NCBI GenBank assembly: GCA_016401345.1
Contig: JAEACG010000001.1
Coordinates: 372,001-436,000, forward strand
Source of the DNA: Fictibacillus nanhaiensis
Lineage (GTDB): Bacteria; Bacillota; Bacilli; Bacillales; Fictibacillaceae
Reading direction: 5' to 3'
Length of the DNA: 64,000 nucleotides
Positions 8,965 to 18,384 of this stretch are shown here, piece by piece. Each line of letters begins with the position of its first letter. The first letter of the stretch is position 1. A program made the position numbers and the translations under genes. The notes beneath the pieces are model-generated. The model ran no database searches. It had not been told where the DNA came from and was given only the letters and a program-made list of their open reading frames with translations.

Positions 8965-11040
8965 TTACTTTGCTTCCTCTTCAGCATAATCGCAAGATAC
9001 ACATTGTACGACTTTGCCTTTTTTCGTTTTCTTTTCTACTAACATACTATTACACTTCGGACATGTTCTGGCAATAGGTTTGTCCCAAGAAACGAATTCA
9101 CAATCTGGATAACGGTTACATCCATAGAACAGTCTTTTTTTCTTACTCTTCCGCTCTACGATTGTTCCTTCATGACAGGTCGGACACGTAACACCGATAT
9201 CTTTCACGATTGGTTTCGTGTTTCGGCAATCTGGGAAGTTTGAACAAGCCATAAACTTTCCAAAGCGTCCCATCTTATAGACCATCTCATGTCCACATTT
9301 CTCACAGTCTTCACCGGCTGGCTCATCTTTAATCTCTACTTTTTGCATCTCTTCTTCTGCAATCTTAAGCTTCTTTTCAAAGCCTTTGTAGAAGTCATCG
9401 ATGATTCTGATCCAGTTCTCTTTTCCGTCTTCTACTTCGTCAAGATCGCTTTCCATCTTAGCGGTAAATTCAACGTTGAATACTTCAGGAAAGAATTCCA
9501 ATGTCATCTCTAATACAAGACCACCCAGTTCTGTTGGAACAAACTTCTTTTCATCGAGAGCTACATATCCACGTTTTTGAATGGTATCAAGTGTTGGTGC
9601 ATATGTTGACGGTCTGCCTATACCCAGTTCTTCCATCGTACGAACAAGCCTAGCTTCTGTATAACGTGGAGGAGGCTGCGTAAAATGCTGAGTTGGTTCA
9701 AGTTCTTTCTTTTCTACTTTCATGCCTTCTTGAACATCTGGAAGAATACGATCTTCTTCTTTTTTTCCATCATCGTTGCCTTCAACATAGACTTTCATGA
9801 AACCAGGAAACTTAACTTTAGATCCTGTCGCACGGAAGTAGATTCCATTGTTCTCTAGATCCACTGTCATCGTATCAAGAACTGCTGATGCCATTTGGCT
9901 TGCTAAGAATCGCTCGAAGATTAATTTATATAATCTGAGTTGATCTCTTGAAAGGTAAGTCTTCAAATCTCGTGGATGATACATAACAGAAGTAGGACGA
10001 ATCGCTTCATGGGCATCTTGAGTGTTCTTACCAGATTTCTTTTCCACTCTTGATTTGTTGACGAACTGCTCTCCATATTCTTTCTCTATGAATTCAGCAG
10101 CTTCGGTTTTAGCTGTATCTGAAATACGTGTAGAGTCTGTACGCATATACGTGATCAGACCGACTGTACCTTCTTTTCCTAGATCAATTCCTTCATATAA
10201 TTGTTGTGCGAGCATCATTGTCTTTTTAGCACGGAAGTTTAATTTTCTAGCCGCTTCCTGTTGTAGTGAAGAAGTGATAAAAGGTGGTGAAGGATTTCTG
10301 CGTCTTTCTTTCTTCTGAACAGAATCAATCTTAAATTGTTTGCCTTTTATCGTCTTTAGAATATCGTTTACTTCTTCTTCATTTGATAGATCTTTTTTCT
10401 TGCCGCCGACTCCATAAAACTGAGCTTCAAATTCCTCTCCAGAAGCACTGAAGGTTCCTTTAATCTTCCAATACTCTTCCGGTTGGAAAGCTTCTATTTC
10501 TTTCTCACGTTCAACGATCAATCGAACCGCCACCGTTTGTACACGGCCAGCGCTCAATCCTTTTTTTATTTTCTTCCATAATAATGGACTGACTTTGTAT
10601 CCTACTAGTCTGTCTAGCACCCTTCTTGCTTGCTGCGCATCAACTAAGTCCATATTGATCTTTCTTGGTCGTTTAAAAGAGTCTTTTATCGCATTTTTTG
10701 TAATCTCATTAAACACAACTCTACATTCAGAATCTAAATCCATATCCAAACTGTGAGCAAGATGCCATGCAATTGCTTCACCTTCGCGATCCGGGTCAGC
10801 TGCGAGAAAAATGCGTTTCGCTTTTTTCGCTGCAGTTTTTAAGTCTTTTAAAATTGGACCTTTACCACGAATCGTAATGTATTTCGGTTCATAGTTTGCT
10901 TCTACATCTACGCCAGTCTGGCTTCTGGGAAGATCACGAACATGTCCCATAGATGCTTTAACGTCATATTTGCTCCCTAGATACTTTTTTATTGTCTTTG
11001 CTTTTGCGGGAGACTCAACAATGACTAAATATTTTTCCAT
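8965..11040 (-). CDS. topA: TopA, DNA topoisomerase I (type IA)
   Basis: Relaxes negative supercoils through a transient 5'-phosphotyrosine. The Toprim domain is at the N-terminus ([13 protein letters not shown], then [12 protein letters not shown]), and the catalytic Tyr is in [14 protein letters not shown] near residue 297. Three C-terminal four-cysteine zinc ribbons follow (CxxC...C near residues 580, 620 and 662). The length of 691 aa equals B. subtilis TopA. It lies between dprA and trmFO. The 99 bp upstream spacer shows no clear terminator. Confidence 0.98.
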   Translation of the reverse strand: MEKYLVIVESPAKAKTIKKYLGSKYDVKASMGHVRDLPRSQTGVDVEANYEPKYITIRGKGPILKDLKTAAKKAKRIFLAADPDREGEAIAWHLAHSLDMDLDSECRVVFNEITKNAIKDSFKRPRKINMDLVDAQQARRVLDRLVGYKVSPLLWKKIKKGLSAGRVQTVAVRLIVEREKEIEAFQPEEYWKIKGTFSASGEEFEAQFYGVGGKKKDLSNEEEVNDILKTIKGKQFKIDSVQKKERRRNPSPPFITSSLQQEAARKLNFRAKKTMMLAQQLYEGIDLGKEGTVGLITYMRTDSTRISDTAKTEAAEFIEKEYGEQFVNKSRVEKKSGKNTQDAHEAIRPTSVMYHPRDLKTYLSRDQLRLYKLIFERFLASQMASAVLDTMTVDLENNGIYFRATGSKVKFPGFMKVYVEGNDDGKKEEDRILPDVQEGMKVEKKELEPTQHFTQPPPRYTEARLVRTMEELGIGRPSTYAPTLDTIQKRGYVALDEKKFVPTELGGLVLEMTLEFFPEVFNVEFTAKMESDLDEVEDGKENWIRIIDDFYKGFEKKLKIAEEEMQKVEIKDEPAGEDCEKCGHEMVYKMGRFGKFMACSNFPDCRNTKPIVKDIGVTCPTCHEGTIVERKSKKKRLFYGCNRYPDCEFVSWDKPIARTCPKCNSMLVEKKTKKGKVVQCVSCDYAEEEAK

Positions 11041-11139
11041 TTACAGTTTATCCCCCTTTAAGGGTTTAGTGAAATCTTCCCTATTATTAAATAATGTATC
11101 TGCATTTGTCAAACTGTTTCCTCATTTAAATGAAAACGG

Positions 11140-12006
11140 TTAGAAACTTTCATTTTGAATATCTTCTGCACTCATGACCAATTTTGCTCCATTTTGAATC
11201 AAAAAATTGGTCCCGTTCGCACACTCTTCTAAAATCGATCCTGGAATCGCAAACACATCTCTTCCTTGCTCGAGTGCTTGATCAGCTGTAATCAACGAAC
11301 CACTCTTTGTTCTTGCTTCAGCAACAAGCGTTGCACGGGTGAGACCGCTTATTATACGGTTACGCAACGGAAAATGCCAGCGTTTTGGTGAAACGTGTGG
11401 TGAAAACTCTGATAATACAATTCCTTGCTCACTTATTTTATGTGCGAGTTCTCTATTTTCATTCGGATAGACCTGTAATAACCCTGAGCCCAGAACAGCT
11501 GCAGTCAAAGAATTCTTTTGTATACTTAACTCATGAGCGAACGTGTCGATTCCTTTAGCCAATCCGCTGATCACGACCCATCTATCATCAATTAAAGGAC
11601 TAAGAACCTTTCGTAATGCTTGTTTTCCATGGCTGCTAGGATTTCGAGTGCCGACCACACTAATCATTTTATCCCGATTTAGGACCGTCCAATCGCCTTG
11701 TCCATAAAGAACCCATGGCGGGTCATAAATATTCTTTAATAGCGGAGGGTAATTTCCATCGAATATCGTTACAGCTGAAATAGATCGTTTTACTAGATTC
11801 TTCATTATGTATGTAATATTGTTTTGTTTCATGTGATGATAGAGACGCTTTGCCGTCAGTTCACTCAAACCATACGACATTTTCAACCTGCGAATGTCCA
11901 TTGAAAAAACAGATTTTAGTTCAGGATCAGCAACAACTATTGATCTTAATTGATTCCAAGTGAGTCCTTCGCAATGATGAAGAAAAATTAAGCGTTCTTT
12001 ATCCAA
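11140..12006 (-). CDS. dprA: DprA/Smf, DNA-processing protein
   Basis: Protects incoming single-stranded DNA and loads RecA during natural transformation. The Rossmann-like core is visible: VVGTRNPSSHG, VISGLAKGIDTFAH, AVLGSGL, then LPLRNRIISGL-like sequence (WHFPLRNRIISGLTRAT). At 288 aa it is close to the B. subtilis protein. The start is TTG at 12004-12006, eight bases after GAGGAGG; a nearby ATG is out of frame. Its presence does not prove competence, because the gene is widespread. Confidence 0.95.
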   Translation of the reverse strand: MDKERLIFLHHCEGLTWNQLRSIVVADPELKSVFSMDIRRLKMSYGLSELTAKRLYHHMKQNNITYIMKNLVKRSISAVTIFDGNYPPLLKNIYDPPWVLYGQGDWTVLNRDKMISVVGTRNPSSHGKQALRKVLSPLIDDRWVVISGLAKGIDTFAHELSIQKNSLTAAVLGSGLLQVYPNENRELAHKISEQGIVLSEFSPHVSPKRWHFPLRNRIISGLTRATLVAEARTKSGSLITADQALEQGRDVFAIPGSILEECANGTNFLIQNGAKLVMSAEDIQNESF

Positions 12007-12044
12007 ACTTCATTCCTCCTCATGAAACCATTCAATGTAAATAA

Positions 12045-12068
12045 AAAGCTCCCGATCTGGGAGCTTTT
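12045..12068 (-). terminator. Terminator of sucCD
   Basis: A perfect 10-bp stem (AAAAGCTCCC / GGGAGCTTTT) with a five-base loop lies about 17 bp after the sucD stop and is followed on the minus strand by a T run (TTTTTATTT). Confidence 0.9.
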
Positions 12069-12084
12069 CACGTTGTAATCGTTA

Positions 12085-12999
12085 TTACGCTTTTGCTTTG
12101 TTTGTTACACAGCGATCATATAGATCGTTTTCTTTTAAAGCTTCAACTAAAGTCTCACCCATAACAGATGGTGTTGCTGCAACTTTAATTCCACAAGCTT
12201 TCATCGTTTTGATTTTCTCATCTGCCGTACCTTTACCACCAGAGATGATCGCACCAGCGTGCCCCATACGTTTTCCTGGAGGTGCTGTTTGACCACCGAT
12301 GAATCCTACTACAGGCTTAGTCATGTTCGCCTTTACCCATTCAGCAGCTTCTTCTTCTGCTGTTCCACCGATCTCACCGATCATGATTACAGCATATGTG
12401 TCCTCATCTTCGTTAAATGCCTTTAATACGTCGATAAAGTCTGTACCATTGACTGGGTCACCACCGATACCAACTGCAGTAGATTGACCGATTCCACGCT
12501 CTGTAAGCTGGTGTACAGCTTCATAAGTTAATGTTCCAGAACGTGACACTACGCCAACATGGCCTTTTGTATGGATATAGCCTGGCATGATACCGATCTT
12601 ACATTCTTCAGGAGTGATTACACCCGGGCAGTTCGGACCAACTAGACGTGTCTTCTTGCCTTCCATATAACGCTTAACTTTTACCATATCCAATACTGGA
12701 ATACCTTCAGTAATACAGATTGCTAGATCAAGTTCAGCGTCAACAGCTTCAATGATCGCTTCTGCAGCAAATGCAGGCGGAACATAGATGACAGAAGCGT
12801 TAGCTCCCGTTTCTTTAACTGCATCAACAACCGTGTTGAAAACAGGAAGACCTTCAACTTCCGTACCACCTTTACCAGGTGTAACACCGCCTACAATTTT
12901 CGTACCATATTCAAGCATTTGTTTTGTATGAAAAAGACCAACAGAACCTGTAATACCTTGAACGATAACTTTTGTATCTTTATTAATAAAAATGCTCAT
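12085..12999 (-). CDS. sucD: SucD, succinyl-CoA synthetase alpha subunit
   Basis: Alpha subunit of the TCA-cycle enzyme that interconverts succinyl-CoA and succinate with substrate-level phosphorylation. The CoA-binding Rossmann domain ([13 protein letters not shown], then GGVTPGKGG) is N-terminal. The phosphorylated histidine is in [14 protein letters not shown] near residue 247, and GPNCPGVI is also visible. At 304 aa it is slightly longer than B. subtilis SucD because of a short C-terminal tail. It lies 34 bp after sucC. Confidence 0.98.
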   Translation of the reverse strand: MSIFINKDTKVIVQGITGSVGLFHTKQMLEYGTKIVGGVTPGKGGTEVEGLPVFNTVVDAVKETGANASVIYVPPAFAAEAIIEAVDAELDLAICITEGIPVLDMVKVKRYMEGKKTRLVGPNCPGVITPEECKIGIMPGYIHTKGHVGVVSRSGTLTYEAVHQLTERGIGQSTAVGIGGDPVNGTDFIDVLKAFNEDEDTYAVIMIGEIGGTAEEEAAEWVKANMTKPVVGFIGGQTAPPGKRMGHAGAIISGGKGTADEKIKTMKACGIKVAATPSVMGETLVEALKENDLYDRCVTNKAKA

Positions 13000-13033
13000 G
13001 CATCAATCCATCCTTCCTACGATGTTTTCTCTA

Positions 13034-14194
13034 TTACTTAACTAAAGCTACGATCTTTTCTGCACCATCAGCCATAGAATCTGCAGCTGTAATGTTTAGA
13101 CCAGATTCTTTAAGAATCTTTTTACCAAGATCAACGTTAGTACCTTCTAAACGCACAACAAGAGGTAACTCAAGACCAACTTGTTTCGTTGCTTCAACAA
13201 CGCCGTTCGCGATGATATCACATTTCATAATTCCACCGAAAATGTTAACAAAGATCCCTTTAACGTTTTGGTCAGAAAGAATGATCTTGAATGCTTCTGT
13301 TACCTTCTCAGTAGTCGCGCCGCCCCCAACGTCAAGGAAGTTAGCCGGGTCGCCGCCGTAATGTTTAATGATATCCATCGTTGCCATAGCAAGTCCAGCA
13401 CCATTAACCATGCAGCCAATATTTCCATCAAGAGAAATATAGCTAAGATCGTATTTAGATGCTTCGATTTCTTTTGCATCTTCTTCTTCAAGATCTCTGT
13501 ATTCTAAGATGTCTTTGTGACGGTATAAAGCATTAGAATCAAAGTTCATCTTTGCATCAAGTGCCATAACATTTCCGTCACCTGTTACAACTAATGGATT
13601 AATTTCTGCGATTGAACAGTCTTTTTCAACGAAAGCCGTATATAGACCAATCATGAATTTCACTGCTTTTCCTACTAATTCAGTAGGGATGTTGATGTTA
13701 TAAGCAAGTCTTCTTGCTTGGAATGCTTGAAGGCCGATCGCTGGATCGATTACTTCTTTGAAGATTTTTTCAGGTGTCTTTTCAGCCACTTCTTCAATTT
13801 CAGTTCCGCCTTCTTCAGATCCCATCATAACAACACTAGATGTTGCACGATCTAATACAAGACCGATATAGTATTCTTTCTTAATATCACAGCCCTCTTC
13901 GATAAGTAAGCGCTTAACTTCTTTACCTTCTGGACCTGTTTGATGAGTTACAAGAACTTTTCCTAAAATTTCATTTGCGTATGTACGCACTTCATCGATA
14001 TTTTTAGCGACTTTTACGCCACCTGCTTTACCGCGGCCACCTGCGTGGATCTGTGCTTTAACAACAGATACAGTGCTCCCCAGCTCATTAGCAGCTTCTA
14101 CTGCTTCTTCAACGGTAAATGCTACTTTCCCGTTTGGAACAGCCACACCATATTTTCTAAGTATCTCTTTACCTTGGTATTCGTGGATATTCAT
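13034..14194 (-). CDS. sucC: SucC, succinyl-CoA synthetase beta subunit
   Basis: Nucleotide-binding subunit of succinyl-CoA synthetase. The N-terminal ATP-grasp fold is visible ([34 protein letters not shown]). The C-terminal half contains [21 protein letters not shown] and [10 protein letters not shown], which form the interface with the alpha subunit. The length of 386 aa is standard. It is the first gene of sucCD, with a sigma-A promoter about 50 bp upstream and possible cre and CodY sites next to it. Confidence 0.98.
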   Translation of the reverse strand: MNIHEYQGKEILRKYGVAVPNGKVAFTVEEAVEAANELGSTVSVVKAQIHAGGRGKAGGVKVAKNIDEVRTYANEILGKVLVTHQTGPEGKEVKRLLIEEGCDIKKEYYIGLVLDRATSSVVMMGSEEGGTEIEEVAEKTPEKIFKEVIDPAIGLQAFQARRLAYNINIPTELVGKAVKFMIGLYTAFVEKDCSIAEINPLVVTGDGNVMALDAKMNFDSNALYRHKDILEYRDLEEEDAKEIEASKYDLSYISLDGNIGCMVNGAGLAMATMDIIKHYGGDPANFLDVGGGATTEKVTEAFKIILSDQNVKGIFVNIFGGIMKCDIIANGVVEATKQVGLELPLVVRLEGTNVDLGKKILKESGLNITAADSMADGAEKIVALVK

Positions 14195-14241
14195 TTACTC
14201 TCCATCCTCCTATCATGGTGAAAACTTAAAGTACCGTTATC

Positions 14242-14270
14242 ATTGTATAAGACCTAGTCTATTATGTCTA
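14242..14270 (-). promoter_or_regulatory. Sigma-A promoter of sucCD
   Basis: On the minus strand, TAGACA (14265-14270) is separated by 17 bp from TACAAT (14242-14247). The position, about 48 bp before the sucC start, is suitable. Confidence 0.6.
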
Positions 14271-14272
14271 CT

Positions 14273-14300
14273 ATTCTTCAGAAAATTGCAAGCGCATACA
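14273..14300 (-). promoter_or_regulatory. Candidate CodY box and cre site upstream of sucC
   Basis: Positions 14273-14287 match the CodY motif AATTTTCWGAAAATT at 13 of 15 bases. The next 14 bases (14287-14300) match the CcpA cre consensus TGWAANCGNTNWCA at 12 of 14. Both lie directly upstream of the -35 of the sucC promoter. The matches are my reading against published consensus motifs; binding is not shown. Confidence 0.4.
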
Positions 14301-14317
14301 CCTTTTTAGACTAAATA

Positions 14318-14352
14318 AAAAACCAAAATCACTATAAAATGACTTTGGTTTC
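14318..14352 (-). terminator. Terminator after the spore-protein-like gene
   Basis: A 12-bp stem with one mismatch (AAACCAAAATCA / TGACTTTGGTTT) is followed by six T on the minus strand. A second, smaller hairpin (TTTTCGTCCC / GGAACGAAAA) sits at 14360-14384, between it and the gene. Confidence 0.85.
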
Positions 14353-14395
14353 ATCGCTTTTTCGTCCCCTTTAGGAACGAAAACACTTTCTCTTT

Positions 14396-14554
14396 TCATT
14401 TGTTTTTTTCGTTTTTCTGTTTCTTGATTATTTTTGGTGTTATCGCTTCAGATTCGGCTACTGAACGATACATCCCAAACTCTTCAGCCATCTCTTCTTT
14501 AAATTGGTTCACTAGTTGTTCGGATTGCTGTACGACTAATTTATTTCTAGGCAT
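14396..14554 (-). CDS. Small acid-soluble spore protein-like (alpha/beta type), 52 aa
   Basis: A short gene with ATG at 14552-14554 and AAAGGAGTGTG seven to eight bases upstream, ending in TGA at 14396. The protein begins MPRNKLVVQQSEQLVNQFKE and continues EEMAEEFGMYRS, which resembles the first conserved block of alpha/beta SASPs (NKLLVPGxxxALDQxKxEIAxEFG). The second conserved block (GGEITKR) is not recognisable; the C-terminus is instead lysine-rich. It may be a divergent, shortened SASP expressed in the forespore, or only a look-alike. It lies between sucC and the FlhB-like gene and has its own terminator. Confidence 0.7.
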   Translation of the reverse strand: MPRNKLVVQQSEQLVNQFKEEMAEEFGMYRSVAESEAITPKIIKKQKNEKNK

Positions 14555-14600
14555 TAAAACACACTCCTTTAAAGATAGGAATGCCCCGTTTCAATTATAT

Positions 14601-14876
14601 TTATGTAGTTTCCCCTGCTTCTTTATCTAATTTATAAATAAAAGCAAACAGTTCAGCGACCACTTCATACAATTCTTCAGGTATACTCTCCTCGATCTCT
14701 AGCTTCGATAATAAGTGGACAAGAGACGGATCTTCCTGAATAGGAATATCATGATTTTCAGCTGATCTTAGTATACGCTCGGCTGTTTCGCCCTTACCCT
14801 TTGCGATAACGACAGGCGAGTTAGATTCAAGAGGACTATACTTTAACGCCACAGCTTCTTTTTTACTTTCACTCAT
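14601..14876 (-). CDS. FlhB C-terminal-domain-like protein (YlqH type)
   Basis: A 91-aa cytoplasmic protein related only to the C-terminal domain of the flagellar export switch FlhB. Similar segments are AVALKYSP, SPVVIAKGKGETAERI and IPEELYEVVAELFAFIYKL. The NPTH autocleavage motif and all transmembrane helices are missing: the protein starts just where the cleaved FlhB subdomain would. Its stop-start overlap (ATGA-type, 4 bp) with the FliK-like gene upstream shows coupling. The role is unknown; orthologues occur at the same place in B. subtilis and relatives. Confidence 0.9.
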   Translation of the reverse strand: MSESKKEAVALKYSPLESNSPVVIAKGKGETAERILRSAENHDIPIQEDPSLVHLLSKLEIEESIPEELYEVVAELFAFIYKLDKEAGETT

Positions 14877-16339
14877 ATTTTCAGATCCAATCCTTTGTAT
14901 GAAATAGAAGTTTCGGTATTTTTTATCTTCTTATTTTGAGAACTGAATGTTACGGATGTTAGTGTATAATTCATGTTCTTCATACTAATCTTTAACGTGT
15001 TCAATAACGGTTCTGAAAATTTTTCGATAGCTGGGTGCGAATTGTACACTTTTAATGAAACGATTCTGTTTTGAATATGCACATCTACAGCTACATCTTT
15101 TAGATGCTTCATCTCTAACCAAAAAAGCATCCTACAATGGTCTGGATCGATTCCTTTTCCATCTTGCTTTTTGCTTTCCCAGCGAACGGTCATCTCTTTC
15201 GGATTTTCCGATCCATTAAACGGAAAATGAAGGATAAATTGCTGCATGTTCTCGTTGCTTTGTATATTCTGTAACTGTTGACCTGTAAGTTTATTTAAGG
15301 CTTGTTCTGTTTTTTGCTGTATGATCTCAGGCAGCTCTATGCGGTCAGCGTTCTGATGCAGGTTCAATAGTTGTGACTTTAGCGTTTCCGTTTGTTTTAG
15401 TTGTATCGGGTCTAATAAAATGTTTTTTTCATGCAGTAGACCAGATTTAATCAACCACTTTTTTGCGGCTGTAATAAATTCTTCTGATGGGTTCAGATTT
15501 GTTTCTTTAGAAACCTTCATTACATCGCCTTTTAATTGTGTGGGTAGATTTTCTTGCACGTCATATATACTTGTTGTCTGAACCTTTAATGGATCTGGAA
15601 GTTTTCCATTCAACGGCATAACGATGTCTGCTGTGTTTTTTAAATCCATACTTCGCACTCTATCTTGAATTACAGCCTGTTGCTTACTTGACTCGTTACC
15701 TTTAAATGCATAGAGTTCTTGTAATAACTCTATGGTTTTCGATACAGCTTTATCTTTATGAATAAAGGGCATGAGAGCCTCATAGAGCTGTTTGAATTCA
15801 TTACTTGATCCTGCATGGCTTTTTAGACTGAAAGCAACTGCTTGAACGATCTCTTGCTTAGGAGGCAATTGAAGCTCCATCATACGCTGAACTACTGCTT
15901 TTTTTTCATGTAGTGGCAACTCGTTTGTGAATTTCATAACCTCGGAAACGGTTTTTATGTTCTCTTTTAATAGAGGTAACTTTTCTATGATCGCAAATTC
16001 AACTGCTTTTTTGTTTATATCGGATGCTGGAAGGCTCCATCTCGATAAAATCTGCTCTGAAGTAGACTTACCTGGATCCGTATCTACCTTTTTCAAATAG
16101 ATCGTATTGTTTTTCTCTGACACTTCAAATAGATAGTTATCTCCTTTGATTAATGGCGCTTCTAATTTGGCATGAAGTGTTGACCCATTATAAAGAACCT
16201 TCGCTGATTGATCAGGGAAGATTTCTAAAATCTTAGCAGTTATAAATTGATTAAGCTTTAACAACAATGGCTGATCCATTGTTCTAGCCGGAGTTAACGA
16301 TTTACCATGAATTTGGTTGAATTGTAACAGGTTAATCAC
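14873..16339 (-). CDS. FliK-like/YlqG-type protein of unknown function
   Basis: A 488-aa protein without signal peptide or membrane helix. The middle is rich in Gln, Lys and Glu and low in conservation. The last 130 residues (LHFPFNGSENPKEMTVRWE, then MLFWLEMKHLKDVAVDVHI) resemble the C-terminal domain of flagellar hook-length control proteins (FliK/Flg_hook). With the FlhB-like partner 3' to it, it looks like a separate version of the FliK-FlhB substrate-switch pair. It overlaps rnhB by 8 bp upstream. Function is inferred only from these resemblances. Confidence 0.8.
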   Translation of the reverse strand: MINLLQFNQIHGKSLTPARTMDQPLLLKLNQFITAKILEIFPDQSAKVLYNGSTLHAKLEAPLIKGDNYLFEVSEKNNTIYLKKVDTDPGKSTSEQILSRWSLPASDINKKAVEFAIIEKLPLLKENIKTVSEVMKFTNELPLHEKKAVVQRMMELQLPPKQEIVQAVAFSLKSHAGSSNEFKQLYEALMPFIHKDKAVSKTIELLQELYAFKGNESSKQQAVIQDRVRSMDLKNTADIVMPLNGKLPDPLKVQTTSIYDVQENLPTQLKGDVMKVSKETNLNPSEEFITAAKKWLIKSGLLHEKNILLDPIQLKQTETLKSQLLNLHQNADRIELPEIIQQKTEQALNKLTGQQLQNIQSNENMQQFILHFPFNGSENPKEMTVRWESKKQDGKGIDPDHCRMLFWLEMKHLKDVAVDVHIQNRIVSLKVYNSHPAIEKFSEPLLNTLKISMKNMNYTLTSVTFSSQNKKIKNTETSISYKGLDLKI

Positions 16340-17117
16340 TTCCTGTAATTTTAATAAGTTCTCCTACCGGACTAAATGATTTACGATGAATCTCTGTTGG
16401 CCCATACTGCTGAAGGGCGTTTAAATGATCCTTCGTTCCATAACCCATATTTGATTGAAATCCATATTGAGGATATTTTTCATCTAGCATCTTCATATAG
16501 CGGTCTCTTGCAACTTTTGCAACGATTGATGCAGCCGCGATAGAAATACTCTTCTCATCCCCTTTAATGATTTTCAATTGATCGATCGCTAATGGGACTT
16601 CCATAGCATCAATTAATAGCTGATCTGGAGTAACATTTAGCGAGCACACAGCTTCTGTCATCGCTAACTTAGATGCTTGATATATGTTGATCGCGTCGAT
16701 CTGATCAGGTTGCACGAAATGGACACAGTAAGAAATCGCATCCTTCAAAATGATCTCATAAAGGGCATCTCTTTTTTTCTCGGACAATTTTTTAGAATCA
16801 TTGACCCCTGGTAGCATATACCCTAAAGGTAAAATAACCGCAGCAGCCACGACGGGACCAGCTAACGGTCCACGGCCGACTTCATCTACACCCGCGATCA
16901 AAGTTTTACCCTGTCTTTGGCATTGCTCTTCGTAAGTATGCATTAATTTCAGTCTTGTTCTCTCAGCTTCTTCTCGCTCTAAGCGTTTCGAGAAAGATTG
17001 GAATAATTTTTTTGCACCTACTCTTTCATCTTCAGAGAGGATGCTCAGTTGAGATACCAACTCAGTATCTTCACAAGCTTTTAATTTTAGTTCCCATTCT
17101 TTTATCGACAGTTTCAT
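16332..17117 (-). CDS. rnhB: RNase HII
   Basis: Cuts RNA in RNA-DNA hybrids, including single ribonucleotides in DNA. The catalytic acidic residues are visible in AGVDEVGRGPLAGP (residues about 76-89) and LLIDAMEVP, with KGDEKSISIAAASIVAKVARD further on. The N-terminal 70 residues form the extra substrate-binding domain typical of Bacillus RnhB. GTG and ATG codons lie at 17126 and 17123, but AAAGAGCGTGAT there mimics a ribosome-binding site and favours ATG at 17115-17117 (261 aa). Confidence 0.95.
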   Translation of the reverse strand: MKLSIKEWELKLKACEDTELVSQLSILSEDERVGAKKLFQSFSKRLEREEAERTRLKLMHTYEEQCQRQGKTLIAGVDEVGRGPLAGPVVAAAVILPLGYMLPGVNDSKKLSEKKRDALYEIILKDAISYCVHFVQPDQIDAINIYQASKLAMTEAVCSLNVTPDQLLIDAMEVPLAIDQLKIIKGDEKSISIAAASIVAKVARDRYMKMLDEKYPQYGFQSNMGYGTKDHLNALQQYGPTEIHRKSFSPVGELIKITGSD

Positions 17118-17205
17118 GTTCATCACGCTCTTTATGTATGTATTATCGGTTTATATATAAGTTCTTTTTAGAAGGTGTTTCATATTAGATTGTTTATTCT
17201 TCATT

Positions 17206-17420
17206 GGCATCATTGACAAGTTGATAGGAGTACAAGGTGCGAGACTCCTGTGGGATCAGCGTGCCTTATGCATGAATAACTTCTTGCAAGGCATGCGACG
17301 AGGAAGCCCACTTCAGTAGCATTGTTTGTAGACGGAGGAGCAAATATTTTTCCAAGAAAGCATAGGTGCCGCACGCCCCCTGGAAAGCGAGCAACCTGAA
17401 ATGGAAATCAACCACTTCCA
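17206..17420 (-). repeat. Palindromic intergenic element, copy 1 (long variant)
   Basis: This fills most of the 390 bp spacer between rnhB and rbgA, where I see no gene. One end reads GTTGAT...AAGGTGCGAGACTCCTG and the other GAAAGCGAGCAACCTG...GGAAATCAACC, the same ends as three other copies in the window. The outer GGCATCATTGA..AGTTGAT segment is shared with the copy at 29990. The centre is about 60 bp longer than in the other copies and holds an extra hairpin (GCGTGCCTT / AAGGCATGC, 17259-17297). The strand is assigned relative to the copy at 20848, taken as plus. Confidence 0.8.
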
Positions 17421-17473
17421 AAAAAAAACAATTTTGTCTTTAGAAAAACTTGTAGAAAGCCTTTATAATTTTA

Positions 17474-17502
17474 AAACAGGCACTTTCATCAGCGCCTGTT
17501 CG
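17474..17502 (-). terminator. Terminator of rplS-lepB-rbgA
   Basis: The stem AACAGGC(GC) / (GT)GCCTGTT, with an eight-base loop, begins about 8 bp after the rbgA stop and is followed by TTTTAAAATT on the minus strand. Confidence 0.85.
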
Positions 17503-17509
17503 GTTTACA

Positions 17510-18373
17510 CTATTTAATTTCAAACTCATTTGGTCGCTCATACGACAAGCGTCCTAGCTTTTCTGCACGAAGATCTCGTAGAACAATCTCAGCGGTCTTT
17601 TCAAGATCCACTTCTCCGCCACTCATCATACAGCCACGTTTCTTTCCAATTTCTTCGAAAAGAGGCAACGAATCATCTGGAATCTCAGACAACTTGTATC
17701 GTTCCACTAGACGCTCTTCATAGTGCTCTTTTAAATACTTGATCGCATACAACACTACTTCAGTAAAATCAAAGAGCGTTTCTTTAATAGCTCCTGTAAC
17801 CGCTAATTTCAAACCAATTGTTTGGTCTTCAAATTTCGGCCACAATATTCCTGGAGTATCTAATAATTCTAATGTCTTACCCGCTTTGATCCATTGCTGT
17901 TTTTTTGTTACACCAGGCTTGTCACCTGTTACAGCAATGTTCTTACCCGCCATACGGTTGATGATCGTGGACTTACCAACGTTAGGTATGCCGACAATAA
18001 GTGCTCTAACCGCACGTGGTTTAACGATTCCCTTTGCTCTCATCTTATCGAACTTTTCTTTTACTAGCTCGTGAGCAAGCGGTTCAATTTTTTTAATCCC
18101 TTTACCATCTTGCGAGTTAATAGCAAGAGAGGGAATTCCTTTTTCTGAAAAATAACTTTCCCACATCGATGTTACTTTTGGATCAGCCAGATCTGCTTTG
18201 TTCAAAAGAACAATTCGAGGTTTCTGTCCAAGAATTTCATCGATCATAGGATTTCTAGAAGCTAGAGGAATTCTAGCATCCACTAACTCAAATACGACAT
18301 CGATCATTTTGAGTTTTTCAGTTATCTCCCGGCGCGCTTTGGCCATATGTCCAGGAAACCATTGAATGGTCAT
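17510..18373 (-). CDS. rbgA: RbgA (YlqF), ribosome biogenesis GTPase
   Basis: Circularly permuted GTPase needed for late 50S assembly. It starts with the HxxH-like WFPGHMAKA segment. G-motifs come in permuted order: G4 LNKADLAD near residue 58, G1 [13 protein letters not shown] near 127, and G3 DTPGILWP near 172. A C-terminal RNA-binding region follows. At 287 aa it is of normal size. It lies 11 bp after lepB and close to rplS, matching its role in assembling the same subunit. Confidence 0.97.
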   Translation of the reverse strand: MTIQWFPGHMAKARREITEKLKMIDVVFELVDARIPLASRNPMIDEILGQKPRIVLLNKADLADPKVTSMWESYFSEKGIPSLAINSQDGKGIKKIEPLAHELVKEKFDKMRAKGIVKPRAVRALIVGIPNVGKSTIINRMAGKNIAVTGDKPGVTKKQQWIKAGKTLELLDTPGILWPKFEDQTIGLKLAVTGAIKETLFDFTEVVLYAIKYLKEHYEERLVERYKLSEIPDDSLPLFEEIGKKRGCMMSGGEVDLEKTAEIVLRDLRAEKLGRLSYERPNEFEIK

Positions 18374-18384
18374 GTTATCTCACC

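Noticed and set aside
8952-9002. 17-codon extension of TrmFO overlapping topA
   Set aside because: The extension is not part of the family N-terminus, and the ATG at 8951 has AAGGAG upstream.
17127-17509. Decayed insertion sequence between rnhB and rbgA
   Set aside because: No transposase remnant or target duplication is visible; the sequence matches the ends of the other palindromic elements.
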